Shown here in pieces: positions 47,028 through 59,570 of a DNA stretch of 64,000 nucleotides. Positions within the stretch are counted from its first letter, which is position 1. Each line of letters opens with the position of its first letter. The notes under the pieces were generated by a model, which saw only the letters and a program-made list of their open reading frames with translations, made no database searches and was not told where the DNA came from. The translations under genes and the position numbers were made by a program. This stretch comes from Straminergon stramineum (taxonomy: Eukaryota > Streptophyta > Bryopsida > Hypnales > Calliergonaceae), in assembly GCA_963920665.1 (NCBI GenBank), contig OY987273.1:1986501-2050500 (forward strand), read 5' to 3'.

Positions 47028-50000
47028 TGTTAGAAAACAAAACCTTACATTAAAATTAATCAAATTGTAACAATAGGAATAACAACAATCAAATATCCAG
47101 AGATCTCCTAATGTGAGAAATAGTGAAGAAGACTTACTCGGGTTTGCTCACGTAGCTTGGTTAATTCCTTGATGCACATAAGGTGTAGAAGATGTGATCC
47201 TAACTTTGTTGCCTTAGAATCTCACTTACCTAGCTAATTTTGAAATTCATTCTCATCTTGGTTGTCAAGTTTGTTAAGCTCTTCTAAGTCTGCATCCAAA
47301 AGGTTTTGGGGGTTCGATGGCATTGATCCTAGATATGCCTAGCCATCAATTCATTATCTTTAAAAGCCTTTGTGAAATGAAGAACTTCCAACAACTTCAT
47401 GTTGCTCTGCTTTGAGTTTTAAAAAAACAAACATATTAGTAATCACTATAATCAGAGGGGATGATTGATAAAAAATTATAAGAAATACTTGATGTAGGAC
47501 AAAAAATTATGAATTGAAATTATACCATGCCTAAGAAGTTTAACTCTGGACCTCCATTGACAATGACCATGTCTTCGTTAATTATCCCTTAATAAAACAA
47601 CAATATCAATCTTTAGACATGGTAGATGACTACACATCTAGTAAGAAAAATTCACACCTATGTCCATTGACTTGTATTTAGATTCCAGTGATTTGAATGC
47701 AAGGAAAAAGCAATTGAGAAAAAACCATTGTAGCTCTACCTACAATCACCAATGTTGTGCCTGAAGTAGAAGACTATGAAGACATTATATCCACTTCCAA
47801 CAATAAGAAAAGGAAATCCATCGTCGAGCCCAACAATATAGTTCACAACATGGTAGTCCCAAACTTTAAGCTTTGCCTCTTGCCTTTTTTGCTCTACATG
47901 ACTCCCAATCATAAGGAATCCTTCACCATCTGTTATCATAACGGTAGGAGATTGAACAACCAAAGTCCTTGCAGTTTGGTTGTGAAACTCTACGGCGTCA
48001 AAGAGTCTTCAAAGTTTTTGATCTTCAAGAATCTTTGCCCACAGTCCATTAGTTGAAGCCTCAAATAGAAACCACAAGTAAACGTCCAACTTCTTCTCAC
48101 CCTGCTATGCTATAACCATTGGACAAGATAAAACAGTACTAATGTTCCACAACCTTTCATCCACTACAAGAGAATATCGTCCTAATTGATAGGGCTCTAT
48201 TGGAATCAATGAATTCAATTGTCAACATTTTTGCTTTTGTCGATTCGAACTGTTTTCCATGTTTCTGTCATCTTTTTTTTGCATGTATTCATTGTAATTG
48301 AAATTTGTCATGGAATTATAAAGGATAGAGATCAACAAACTAAATTTCACATGGCTTTTCTTATTCATATTCAACAACTCACGAAGTCACTATGTTGGCT
48401 TTGTATTCGACTTGCCTTCACCTTCCAAAAGACTTCCATCAAGGTTTTAATTTTGACCATTGCATTCAAATTAAGACACATGCTTCAAATAAAGTAGAAA
48501 GTATTTGGGTCTGTCATTGTTTCTTTAGATGCATAGGGACAAGAAGGGTGGACCATCTACAATTGCAGTAGTTTGCCGTGACACGGTATACTTGTGAACA
48601 TGAAAATTGGAGCAAATAAGTGAAAGAATCCAAAAAGCAACATTGAAGACGTAGCATGTGCTAATTTCATTTCCAAGGTACTTCCAAGAATGAACAAGCA
48701 CACAATACCACAAACTTAATCACTGGAATATGAAAACAGTATCCCCTATGATGCAAGTACAAACATATACCCAACGTTGTAATAAACCTTCGAATCGACA
48801 AGGTTCTGTTTGGGTTCTAAAGTGCTACTTCCTCTCCTTGGGTGCTATGGACTCTTCGGGAGTCATGACATGCACCTTTCGTTGATTTGTCACTCATCTT
48901 TTACCACTTTTTTTATTGTCAAGCATGTGGCCACCTAACAGGGTTCTCTATGTACTAATCCTTCTAAGCTCTCCTTGAAAAAGAAGGCCACATACTTTTA
49001 GATGTTTTTGGAACTACATGATAATAAATTCCCTCTCAATTCCACAACTTTGGGAAGTCAAGAAATTGTCAAGATTTGGAGATGATTCGAAGAGCCTGAA
49101 TTCCTAAAAAATAGCCTCAACTATGTCAGTACACAATCTGTAGCCACCTCCTCTCAAAAGACAAAGACGCAAGAGGAGTTCCACATGAAAATAAGTGAAC
49201 AAACTTATTACCTCTAAAGGCATTTGTTTGAATTCTCTTCTTTAGTTCATTTATCACACTCCTTTGGAATGATATACTACAATATATTTTTCATGATATA
49301 TTAGAATACCTTTCAAGTAATCACTTCAATTCAACTATTTTTTTCGAAGCTTTCAATTTTGAATTTGTTCACAAACAAGTTGTACACTCTTCACCTTCAC
49401 TCACATGTGGATATAGGCTTGACAAACCAAAGGTCCATCACGGAAGTAGGTAAATAAGTCAAAGCTCATCTCTCTAGGGAAACACTAATTTTCCAAGTAC
49501 GAGGATAAGCAACCATTATTTTTCAAAAGCAACAAGGTGGTTCTTATGCTACTTAATGCAATGATTGCTTCTCTCATGTCACTCAAAATTCATTTGGTCC
49601 AATACAAAGGTAGACTTCCTCAACAATGCTAGAAGGATTCCAAAATACTCTTTTGTCCAAATGCGTACTTCAATTACCAATTGCAATATGAAAATACAAC
49701 TTCAGTGTTTTTAGAAAACTCTAGCTACCATGGATCATTTCTAAAGTCAATGAGAAGAAAGTCCTCGTAGTATTTGCCTACTACTAAACTACTCCTCAAC
49801 CTAGCACTTCTACGAATCCCCCCTTGAGGGCTCAAGGATATGGCTTTTACACTTCTGGTCAATGTCACATATCCTCTAAGACAACACCTTATAATTTGTA
49901 TTTAAACAAGAGGTACAACGACCAACCTAGGAACGCCTTTCTACCTAAAGGAATTCCTCTTACTATTACATTTCAACTCCTCTACGTCAACCACGAACCT

Positions 50001-51107
50001 ACATAATTATGAGAAAAAACTACACAATGGACCATGCAAGAGGAGAGCGATAGCTCCAAGTAGTATGTGCCTTTTGTAGGTAGATTCCAACCAACCTTAT
50101 AGTGGAATGTCTTTGTAACAAATGCATTCCAAGTTTGTTTTACAATACTACAGTTCATGACAAAGTTTAGTATTAGGTTTGAAAACTCCCTTCTTGGGAC
50201 TGTGTGAACTACTATCTCTAATGTGCATATTGGTGGCATCAACAATAGTAACATCATATTCATTAAAATGGGAGTTTTCCAAGGAAACGAGAGTTTTTAT
50301 AAGCACTACAACCATAAGTTAAAGAAAATTTGTGTGCTAGAAATACAAAATAAGCAATGCAATGACAAATACTATACATATGTAGTTGCAATATATCTAA
50401 ATACCATGCATAGAAATATCCGAATTCGATGCAAAATGTTCAAAGTACACTTCAATTTATAGAAAGTAATCATTGAATGATGTATACATATGGAAATTTT
50501 GAATGTATAATAGTACTCGAGAGTCTATTGGAGCACTTGCAGCCATGAATTCTTGCAATCATGGTGGCAAAGTAAATGTTGTTTGGAGATTGCATTGAAA
50601 ACATCACCACCATTGCAAGTGGATTGCTTGGGAAGAGGAGATCACAATGTACAAAGGATGAAAATGATAGAAAGCTTAAGTATGGCATAAATCATCAACA
50701 CACAAAAATTCATGGAAGGAATTAAATATGAAACAAAATCCATCCCCCACTTTGAGAAGAACTCTCATACACCACATTGTTACAAGTGTAGTCTATGAGG
50801 GTCCTTCTCAAAGAAAGGGCTCAATTTTTTTTATAAACATTCCATATTCAATTCTTTCTATGAACTTTTGTATGTTGATGACTTGAATGATACCCCTATC
50901 ACTTTCTACTAATTTCATCCTTCTCAAATCTCGATGCCTTTTTTCCCAGATCCTACTTACAAAGGTGCGGATGATTCCAGCACAATGTCTAAACAACATT
51001 AATTTTGCCACCATGATTGTAAGAATTCAAGGTTCCACCAAGTAACTACCGTTTTTAATAGCCAGAAATATGTGAGTGAAACTATCCTAGTATCCTAAAT
51101 AGAAGTA
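47028..51107. other. Region downstream of the FCP1-like gene, no recognised gene
   Basis: Minus-strand frames at 49982-50263 and 50808-51014 are open for 68-93 codons and could be worn exons, but nothing identifies them. Confidence 0.4.
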
Positions 51108-51485
51108 CTATGAATGCGACCTACTCTTCAACTTTTGTATTGCCTTCAATATCTCTAGCCCTCGACTAGATCCGCTACTACACACAGAATTTTGCCCAAC
51201 AATGTCTCGCATTTGCTTCTTCAAGGACCTCTGCTCCCAAGCATCCCATGGATGGCGACTCAAATGAGGTCGAGCTTGCCCTTCATGGGTCTTGCATTGG
51301 CGCCTTGCAAATCCCAATGAAAGACGTCAAGGTAGAGGGGGTCGAACGACCAAAGATGTTGTGGTTGGTGCATCATCATTGGAATTCAAAGGTAGAGTCT
51401 TCCACAACCTGATGGGGTTGATAATGATGCCCTTTATGAGAACATCAATTTTTTGCAAAAACGAATCAAATTTGAGATTCACCTT
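51108..51485 (-). pseudogene. FCP1-like gene, exon G, last exon
   Basis: Acceptor TTTTTTAG; ends at TAG 51110-51108. One internal TGA (after VVRPPLP). The second half is Arg/Lys-rich (RRQCKTHEGQARPHLSRHP). Whether the final TAG is the true stop or another decayed CAG is open. Confidence 0.5.
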
Positions 51486-51563
51486 CTAAAAAATGAGAAA
51501 GTCAAATCATAAAAAATATCACATTCGTAAATGTAAGAATGAAACCCTATACCTCAAGGGCAA

Positions 51564-51578
51564 CCCCCCCCCCCCCCC
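51564..51578. repeat. C15 homopolymer in the F-G intron
   Basis: Fifteen C in a row on the plus strand, so G15 on the gene strand, inside the predicted 51683-51486 intron. Confidence 0.9.
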
Positions 51579-51683
51579 GATTTCCTTGTCATATAGTTTT
51601 CTTTGCGTTACAACAATCAACCCTGAGCAATCCCTAGGGGAGGTCGATTGTGGACAACTCTTCAGTGGAGAAGGGGAGCTCAC

Positions 51684-51905
51684 AAGGTGAGTGCGCTTCC
51701 CTCCATTCGGAGGATTGTCAACAGCCCCATCATCGAATGGCAACATCGAGAAATCCATTGTTGATTGTGCAGTGGTTGCAGAATACATGATGTGCCCCAA
51801 TCCGCCTTGTGAGATGGCGAACTGTCCATAGATAGAGAAGAAATCAGAAGAGGCAGCACACTTGTTGCGACACTCTATTTCAGTGAGAGAAGTAGCATGC
51901 AAAGC
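51684..51905 (-). pseudogene. FCP1-like gene, exon F (74 codons, no stops)
   Basis: Acceptor TTTGTCTCCAG, donor GTGAGC, phase 0 at both ends. No recognised domain. Confidence 0.5.
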
Positions 51906-52126
51906 CTGGAGACAAACATAGAATGGTTGTCAAAACAATGCTTCAATATGTTCAACAATTACGCATATGCAATGATTCAAGGTAGCCATGTATCTTCCAT
52001 TCTCTCTACAACATGTAAAATATGACGAACATTAAAAATAACTTGCAATTTAGCACAAGCTGTACCTAAAATTTCCAATCAATTCAATTCAAACATGCGA
52101 GTGAAAAGTAAGGAGACCTCCTCCAC

Positions 52127-52983
52127 CTTCTAATTTCTGTTCCACGGCTTCAAAAAATCCTCAAAAGACATTATGTGATTTGGACTTTTCTCTCTCCACT
52201 CCATAAAAATGCTATTGGACTCGTCAATTGCTAAGTCTAGCTCTATGAACTTAGTTAAGTTCGGTTCATTGAGAAGGTGAAAGCGCCCCATCGCATCATC
52301 TCTTCTGAACGAGTACAATTCTATGGGCCTTGCTTCGTGAAGGCGCGAAATATAAGGCAGAAGGTGATTGATAAGAATCCTATCCATGGCACCATATCCT
52401 TGGTATGACCACATATCAAAGAGAATCACATTTTCTAGATTATTTGTGACTTGCTTTGCGGGACTATCATCAACAATGATGGTATTCTCTTTAGAGAAAA
52501 TGGAATCCTCCATGTCAAACAACCTTTCCAATGGTTTGAGGAACAAGTCTTCATCCGTTCCCTTCACATTGTAGTTCACTATCCTTCCACCCTTGCTTCT
52601 ATGCTTTAAAACAACACATTGCTCTTGCCCAAAGACATGCCGCGGGGAGTCTATGCCCCTGAAGAAGGCATTGCACACTTTGACAACCGTGGCCTTTTCA
52701 TGGAGCTCCAACCTGAGATGTTCGCAATTGTGGATAACTCGTGGAGAAACATGAGACAGTGGGGCTGCATCCTCACGAATTTCACATGAAAGGTGAGCCA
52801 TTCTAAGTCTGGATTGAAATCATCAATATTGGTGAACTTCCTTTCCTTTGCGTGATATCTCTTATCCTCACAGACGCAAAGTAAACCATTCAAATCCAAG
52901 ATGACATTCAACCACTTCTCTGTGACCTTGGACAAGAATGGGTGGAGGACCTGGTCCTCCGCCTCACCAACTGGAATACATGC
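52127..52983 (-). pseudogene. FCP1-like gene, exon E with the HAD domain and a frameshift
   Basis: Acceptor GGTTAG, donor GTGGAG after a TAG at 52132-52130. Motif I reads ILDLNGLL (about 52881-52905) where active FCP1/SCP phosphatases have DxDxT/V. A late motif VDDSPAK lies near 52451-52474. At about 52690 the frame moves by one base between WSSMKRPRL and VCNAFFRGID, and the exon length (857) is one short of a multiple of three, so a 1-bp loss is the simplest cause. Confidence 0.75.
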
Positions 52984-53161
52984 CTAACCGCTACCGTGTT
53001 AAGGATTTTATAGCCAAAACGTGGAGACCGTTAAACCCATGTAGTGCTTGTCAACTTAAGAAAACTAAAACGGAACAAGAAGAACAAATCACAGAATTGA
53101 AAAAGCCAAGGGCTTGAAAAGAGACATAATGAACTACAGAAAGCTAAAATGAATTACTCAC

Positions 53162-53469
53162 CACATCAACCGATTGATGAAATGGAGAAGAAACTATTGC
53201 ATTGACCAGCTCTTTTGAAAGAGGGATATCCAATTCCAAAAGTGTCTGATCAGAAAGACCGTCATCAACCTTTTCCTGGACAGCTTTAAACATGTTGACA
53301 TCCTCTTCTTCCTCCTCATGCATTGCGGAACGCATTGTGTCTACATCTAAGAAGGCATTGCTATGTGGAGAAAGTGAATCTGTGCAAATACGTTGAGGAC
53401 TAGTCACAGGTGTAGACTCGATAGCAAGAAACGAAACATGGGGCACAATTACATCGACAGTCATGGAGC
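53162..53469 (-). pseudogene. FCP1-like gene, exon D (102 codons, no stops)
   Basis: Acceptor ACCGTAG, donor GTGAGT. It has an acidic run (HEEEEEDVNMF) and no stop codon. Confidence 0.6.
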
Positions 53470-53691
53470 CTACGGTTGTGAAAATAGTACACAACAATTT
53501 ATGGTGTAAGAAAACAATTTTATTACAATATCTCAAAATGAGAAATAATGTCACTGGTACATACATTGGAAGTCTTCATCCATCTACCTACGTCTTCCAG
53601 CGTAATGCATTCAACGGATGAACAGAAAACTTGAAGGCAGGTTCAACTCGATTCAGGTTGAACAAGAGGTTGGAAGGTCACTGGGAAGAAC

Positions 53692-54613
53692 CTGGTTGGT
53701 CTTTAGTCATAGGATTGAAGGACAGCTCATCCGCCACGACAATCTCCTCCTCTTCTACCTGCACAGAATCATTTACATATTGTCAAGCTGAGTCCGATGT
53801 CTATGCAACAAGCGTTTGGTCGGACGTTGTGGCTGTCGTTGACGGATTTGCGGACCCTTGCTGCGCTTGCCTCTCATTGTCAGCTAAGGCATGAGGTTGA
53901 TTGCCAATATAAAGCTGTTGTAATTGACCAGGGGAAGGTGCAATCATCTACATTGGCAGCGGATTCACGGCATGCATGCTCATATGAACGTCTCGAGCAA
54001 CAACCGCACATACTTGAGGCATCATCTCGTTCATCACGTCCCTCATCATGGTCATGTCCTCATTCCTTGCCTTCTTGTTTTCCGCTCTATCCTCCAACAA
54101 CATCTGTAAGAGCATCTCCGTCGTCCTCTCCTCCTTTGGTGTCTTTTCTTTGGTCCTCTTGCAAGGTTCACGCTTGGACGAGCTCGGAGTGAGGTTGGGA
54201 TGCTCCCTCGGTGATGCCGACGAGCCACGCATTCCATTGACCTTAGTCGGGTCTGTCAAATCAATCGGATCCCCATTCGTGCTCGGAAACAACCACGTCA
54301 CAAGATCCACCCATGTTGGAGTATGCTCTTTGTCGTCATTAGCAAGATGGACTGCTATCTAAAGGTCATCCTCGTTGTCCAAGAGTTCTTCTACCCGAGC
54401 TGAAGATGTTGCCTTCCCCTTTCTCAAGCTTGATGCACCCCTCGTCGACGTGGAGGCCTCTTTGGTTCCCTTCTGCAGGTGCGTGCCTTCATCCATGAAG
54501 TATGCGGAATCAAGGAAATTGTCCTTGTCCACATTCTCCAACATCACAACAAGATTCTGGAATTTGTCATGATAATTGTTGTCCGCAATGGCGAAGTGAT
54601 CCAATCCACTCAT
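53692..54613 (-). pseudogene. FCP1-like gene, exon C (307 codons)
   Basis: Begins directly at ATGAGTGG after TGTAG. It contains a Lys/Arg/Glu-rich helix (about 54180-54030: KREPCKRTKEKTPKEERTTE) and a Gln-rich, low-complexity tail. Three TAG and one TGA. The donor GTTCTT is weak but gives the phase that exon D needs. Confidence 0.55.
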
Positions 54614-54792
54614 CTACATCACAAGATATGGATGTCAAATAGAACTAATCGACCAGTTCAAGTCAAATTGACTTAAAACCAATTAAGAATTGGTAGAAAT
54701 TTATAATCATCAAAATTCAGAAAGGACCGCCATCACACCTATCTTCACGAGAATGAAGATCAACTCAAATCGACTTGAAATGGAATGCTTAC

Positions 54793-56142
54793 CCAAACGG
54801 TGCAAACGAATTTTCCACTTGCGAAAACTAAGAGGACGTCTCTTCTTGCGTTACAAAAGAGGTCCAAAACATGCAAATATAACTCCATGTGGAGTTCAGT
54901 ATCATAGATCCTGTACTTCAGCTCATTGTACAGACTTGGCTTTTGCCACTTGGTGTTCTTCAGGACGTCAAACCTCCTTGGAATCAATTTCGGCTTAATC
55001 CTTGCACCTTTTTTCACCAAGAAGATCAAGTGGATAAGCGCCTTCGCGCGAGTGGCACTTGCGGCTAGGTTTTCCAGCCGTTCGACAAGCGTCGGGAGGT
55101 ACTCTGAGAAATGCGCTATGTATGATGCACTAGATTCCCCAGTCCTAATATGTGCCTTGAGGTCATCACTTGTCTGTTGGTCACTACAAATCCATAGCCA
55201 CACCTCCGGGTCGGTCATGCAAGGATCTTCCAGCTTCATGAGCAGATCCATGAATGCAAGGAAGTAGGAAGAGTCTCGAGGAGCTGTCTCCTTGTTGATC
55301 ACTTCTAGAATGTTCTAGAAGTCGATTAACACAAGCTTGAGGAAGTCACATATGGCATCATTCCATAAGTCGCTGCCCTAAGATGATAGTATGTTGTCCT
55401 TCGTGTTGTAGGGTCTCAAGTATGATCTGGCGTCCGGCTTCTTATACTTCCCCTTGCTTTTCAAAAAAACCTTAAAGAACTTGGCAACGTATGGTGAAAT
55501 CTCTTGACAGCTTTTGTTCTTGTTCGTTGGTCTCTACACCTACAAAAAGAACTCTTCTCTGGGAGCCATCAAAAGGAGTTGTTTGGTGGCCTTCGTAACG
55601 TCATAGTTTTGCTTGAATGCCTTCCACTGCTCCTTTTTGTAATCCCCGTCACTATTGAAGAATCCCAAGCTCGGCTTCTCGAAATACAAGTACTTCTTGA
55701 TGGCTTGCTTTTGTTTATTTTGCTCGAGCCATTCCTTCGCATTGTAGCAATCCACAATGACTCCTGAGACCTTCTTGATGGTCACTTTTGGGTGAGGATG
55801 CTCTCTTCCTAGCATTCTATTTAGCAGATGCAACGTCAACTTCTTGAGATCAGACTTGGGCGTGTTACCTAACCATTTGAAGAACTCCTGGCTTATCACC
55901 TTGTCTTTCTCCGCATCCTAGTTCTTCGTATCCTTCTATGGAAACAAGGATTCCAGATCAATCAATAATCTGTGCGACTAGTTGGATATGACCTCTTTCC
56001 ATAGACCATGCACTTCATTTGATGCGGTGATGATCTTTATTTCGTTGTAGATGGATATATCCACCACTTTCTTCTTGTTCAATGCACCTTGGGACTTCTT
56101 GTCATCGATCATTGCGAAACGAAGTTTCATGGCGTCATGAAA
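54793..56142 (-). pseudogene. FCP1-like gene, exon B (450 codons)
   Basis: Phase 0 at both ends (after CAAGAG, before GTAAGC). Seven TAG stops. Long clean runs such as 55302-54793 (170 codons, Leu-rich helical character) remain. No domain recognised. Confidence 0.6.
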
Positions 56143-56271
56143 CTCTTGTACCAAAATAGTAATAAGGAAGAAGTTAGTCACAACAAATCAATGATACAAT
56201 GTACTAATGTTAGTGACTCTGAATGACTAGGATTCAAATCAAGTCAGTACGAGTTGAATGGAGGGGCATAC

Positions 56272-57713
56272 CGTCCACTTCTTGGCCATGACCAAGTCTC
56301 GAGGCGTCTAACTTCTGATAGCCATAGTTTTCCCCAACTCCGTCGGCTCTTTTGGGGGAGGTGGATGGTCGAGACTAATCTAGACATTTCTCGTGCTCAA
56401 TATGTTCGTCGCCCATGTTGGCATATAGTTCTGGAAATGGTTTACCCTGTTATAATATGCCGAAATTTTTCGAATGATTCTCTCGTCTTTATTCTAAACA
56501 ATAAAATAGTCCCACTCCTTGAACTTCTCAAACTTCTGCTTAGCCTTCAGAATGGCCTTCATTCTCTTCAATACCTCAACACTATGCTAGCCATTCACCA
56601 ACCAAAATTTTTTGGACTTCACGTCTCTGTAGTCAGAGGGCCTAGATGAAAGATCCTAAGGCATTGTGTAGAGGGTCATCTTCTTGTCTAGATTAGGCAT
56701 CTCCAGGAAGAACTTTAGCAATGACATTACCCCCTTCTCCTCTAGTCCTCGAATGTTCAAATTCTCGAGAGGGGTCTCTAGCTGTTCAATCGGAATGGTA
56801 AATTTCTTATCTATCCCAAAGACGTAAGAGTCCATGTACAATGTCCAGTATTCTTCATAAATTTTCTTAGACTCGTTGTAATTGAGCTCTTCTTGGCTTC
56901 CCTATATGTCCTTCGAAAGCATAGTGAGTGCGGACGCCATGCTGTCCTCTTCTAGAACCCTAGCAACCGCATCTGCAGCAGCCTTTCCCTGAGTCTTCGT
57001 GCCCACAATGGCATTGGCGGACGGTGTACCCCTGGTGTCTCTTTGGGTAGTTTTCTTCTTCGTCTTACTTCGCCCGGTCTCCGTCGTCTTGACGACAAGA
57101 GGACTATGGCTCCCTCCCGCTGCATTGTAGGACTTTGTTATGGAGAGAGGCTTCATATTTTTCCCTCTCTCCACATTCTTCAGCTTCAGTTGCTCAAACG
57201 CTTTGAAAACCGCGTTGAGTCGTGACTCTAGTGTCTTCGGCGGTAAGGGCCCTCCATTCTTGGAAACCCACTTCTTCTCCTCAATGTGATTCACAATATG
57301 TTTTTGAAGCTCATTGAAGTCTGAGTCCTCAAGGCTTCGGCATGTAGCGGATATTGAAAAGATGGATACCTTCAGAGGTATGACATAAGAGAAGACGTAT
57401 TCCTCAACTTGATTAGGGTTAATCGTCTTGCATGACACGATCAACATATTATCAAGACCAATGCTAACTTCCGTCATAGTTTCATATAATGAAACCGGAC
57501 GCATTGTGGGATAGTTCTTGTACTTTGTTGTAAAGCTCAAGTGACCAGATGCTGGCGTCAAGACGATACTCCAGCACTCGACATGTTCTAGCTCATTCCA
57601 TGTCCAGTAGTTGCCAAGGACGAGTTCATCTCCATAGTCCTCGGGGTTCTCGTTGCCTTCTATTATGAATCTTCGGAAGTGTGTCTTTAGTTTTTCAGTT
57701 TGGTCCTCCATTT
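56272..57713 (-). pseudogene. FCP1-like gene, exon A (480 codons)
   Basis: Starts two bases before ATG 57711, after TGTACAG, and ends ACG before GTATGC. The first 290 codons are open and include a basic, Thr/Lys-rich patch (GRSKTKKKTTQRDTRGTPS), possibly a nuclear-localisation signal. Six TAG stops follow in the last 210 codons, and no TAA or TGA. Confidence 0.65.
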
Positions 57714-59570
57714 CTGTACATTGATTGACTCTCTGGTCACAGTTTAACTCGATACGAGTTGAAATTGAAAGCACTCAAACAAGTATTTGTTAGAATTTGA
57801 TTATTTTTCTTATGTTGTTCGTGTTTGTTTTTAAATTTAGATTTAGTTGAGTTGTTAATTATGTTCTAGAAGTTTTTCTATTTTCGATTCAAGTCATATA
57901 GACTTGAATGTTCAGATGGGTGATGGTTTTCAATTGTGTAAGTCGATTTTCTGTCGCAACAATTCACTATGAATCGGGTTTTATGATGGATTATTTTTTT
58001 TGGTAGTGTGGATGTTGTAGGGTCTAGGGGGCTACTCTATTTTTAAGATACAAAATATTGTTCATTTCAAGTCGATATGAGTTGAATTTGTTTGCGTCAC
58101 TTCTAATTTTCTATGACATACGCATGTGTGTAGTTTAGGATATTTGAGAATCAAATGAATACTCATGACGAATCAAGTTCAATCTGTAATGCATTATTGT
58201 TGCTATTTACTCTCGTCATGTGATAGACCTAGGAATTCAAGTCGATTTGACTTGAGTTGGTTGGTGTTACTTCAAATTCCCTGATATAATTGTGTGTGTT
58301 TTGTAGAGGGTATTTGAGAATCAGATGAATGTTCATGTCAAATCAAGTTGAATTTATAATGCATTATTCCTACGATGTATTCTCCTCATATAATAGAGCT
58401 AGAAATTTAAGTCAATGCGACTTGAATTGGTTTGCGTTACTTCAAATTCTTTGGTGCATTGGTTTTGCCGAGGGTATTTAAGAATCAGATGATTGTTCAT
58501 GTTGAATCGAGTTGAATTTGTAATGCATTATTGCTGCTATGTACTCTCTTCATACAATAGAGCTAGAAATTTAAGTCGATGCCACTGGAATTTCTCTAGA
58601 TTCCTTCTAGAGGTTTATAGTTGTAGGGTGGCTTCGAGTTGAACTAATGTTGACTTGAATTTCTTTGGACTTGTAAGCCCACAGGAATTCAACTCAATGC
58701 CATTCAAAGTTTATAACAACTACAACTACATCAGTGCAATAGTGATCCTAGAACATGTTTAGGGAAAATAGAAAAATGTTCAATTTTGGAAGATTTTTTT
58801 GGAATTTAAGACTAAAGGTACAAAAAATTAAATAGAAATTGAGCGAAATTTAGCCAGTTTTAGGATCACTGCAGTGTAGGGAAGTCCTAAATCTTTAAAA
58901 TTGGATAAAATGCATACAAAGGAAATCGACAACAAGAAGCACCTTCATAACTCTTACCAACCCTAAATGACAAGTGAAACTTGGAAACAGTGAAAACAAT
59001 AATCATATGCAACAAAAGAAGTAGCTTACTGTCTTTCTGAGCAAATGTTCAAATTCCTGTCATGCTCCTGTGGCTTCATGTTCTTCTACTGATTTGCTAA
59101 GACGATTGGATGGCCCACAATTTGAAATGCCACATCACAAACAATGAGGTTCATCACAACGGTAATGCAAAGCAGCAAAAAAGAATGCGTATATACAAAA
59201 GCATGCACCTACACAACTTAGATGTGGACCACAGAACTTGTCGTCTACCTATGGAAGCAAACAAAAAAGTGCCTAGACAAACATTGCTATGAGAATCTAC
59301 AACAAGTTGGACCTAAGCAACCAAAACTCCTAAACCCTACCAAATGTGGAAACACGCAAGGGAATGCATTGTACAAATTGAAAGCAAAGAGTAGAGCAAG
59401 CTAGCATATAAGAACAACTTCTAGAAGTGGAAATTGTGCAAGGAAAAACAACACAATGCACTCTACATCTCAATGCACAAATGCATAGACTATCAGAACT
59501 AAAGTATGCACTTACAACAAAGAACTCCAATAATAAAGAAAAGGAAAGAGAAGACAGAAATTGAACTTAC
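57714..59570 (-). other. Predicted 5'-UTR intron of the FCP1-like gene
   Basis: Donor GTAAGT at 59570 and acceptor TGTACAG at 57714 enclose 1,857 bp with no coding frame. It holds the ~170-bp tandem repeat. The assignment rests on splice signals only. Confidence 0.4.
57887..58580. repeat. ~170-bp tandem repeat built around a TTCAAGTCGAT palindrome
   Basis: Equivalent points (TTCAAGTC or TTTAAGTC) fall at 58066, 58236, 58406 and 58570, with a worn earlier unit from about 57887. Each unit also carries GTATTT(G/A)AGAATCA(A/G)ATGA and TAATGCATTATT. Periods are 170, 170 and 164 bp. Confidence 0.8.

Larger units (their letters stand above)
51108..57713 (-). pseudogene. Seven-exon FCP1-like (HAD family) gene, ~1,825 codons, riddled with TAG stops
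   Basis: Exons on the minus strand: A 57713-56272, B 56142-54793, C 54613-53692, D 53469-53162, E 52983-52127, F 51905-51684, G 51485-51108. Every intron is GT...AG, 129-222 bp long, and the phases match (phase 1 only at C-D). The start is ATG 57711. Exon E holds the FCP1/SCP-type HAD domain (DLNG, WSSMKRPRL, VDDSPAK). FCP1-like domains in other proteins remove phosphate from phosphoproteins such as the RNA polymerase II tail; here the second catalytic Asp is Asn, so activity is doubtful. In-frame stops number 17 TAG and 2 TGA with no TAA, plus one 1-nt frameshift in exon E. The gene is either a recent pseudogene decayed by C-to-T, or is read in some way I cannot see. The first ~1,300 residues match no family I know. 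Confidence 0.7.

Noticed and set aside
51519..51902. 127-codon minus-strand frame taken as one exon
   Set aside because: Only 51905-51684 fits the gene; the rest runs through a splice donor and the C15 tract.
53797..54362. Plus-strand frames of 104-131 codons
   Set aside because: They are antisense to exon C, whose splice sites and phase fit the neighbouring exons.
51108..57713. Nuclear code with TAG read as glutamine
   Set aside because: Two TGA stops, a frameshift and the same C-to-T signature in dead transposons make deamination the simpler explanation; kept only as a test in the findings.
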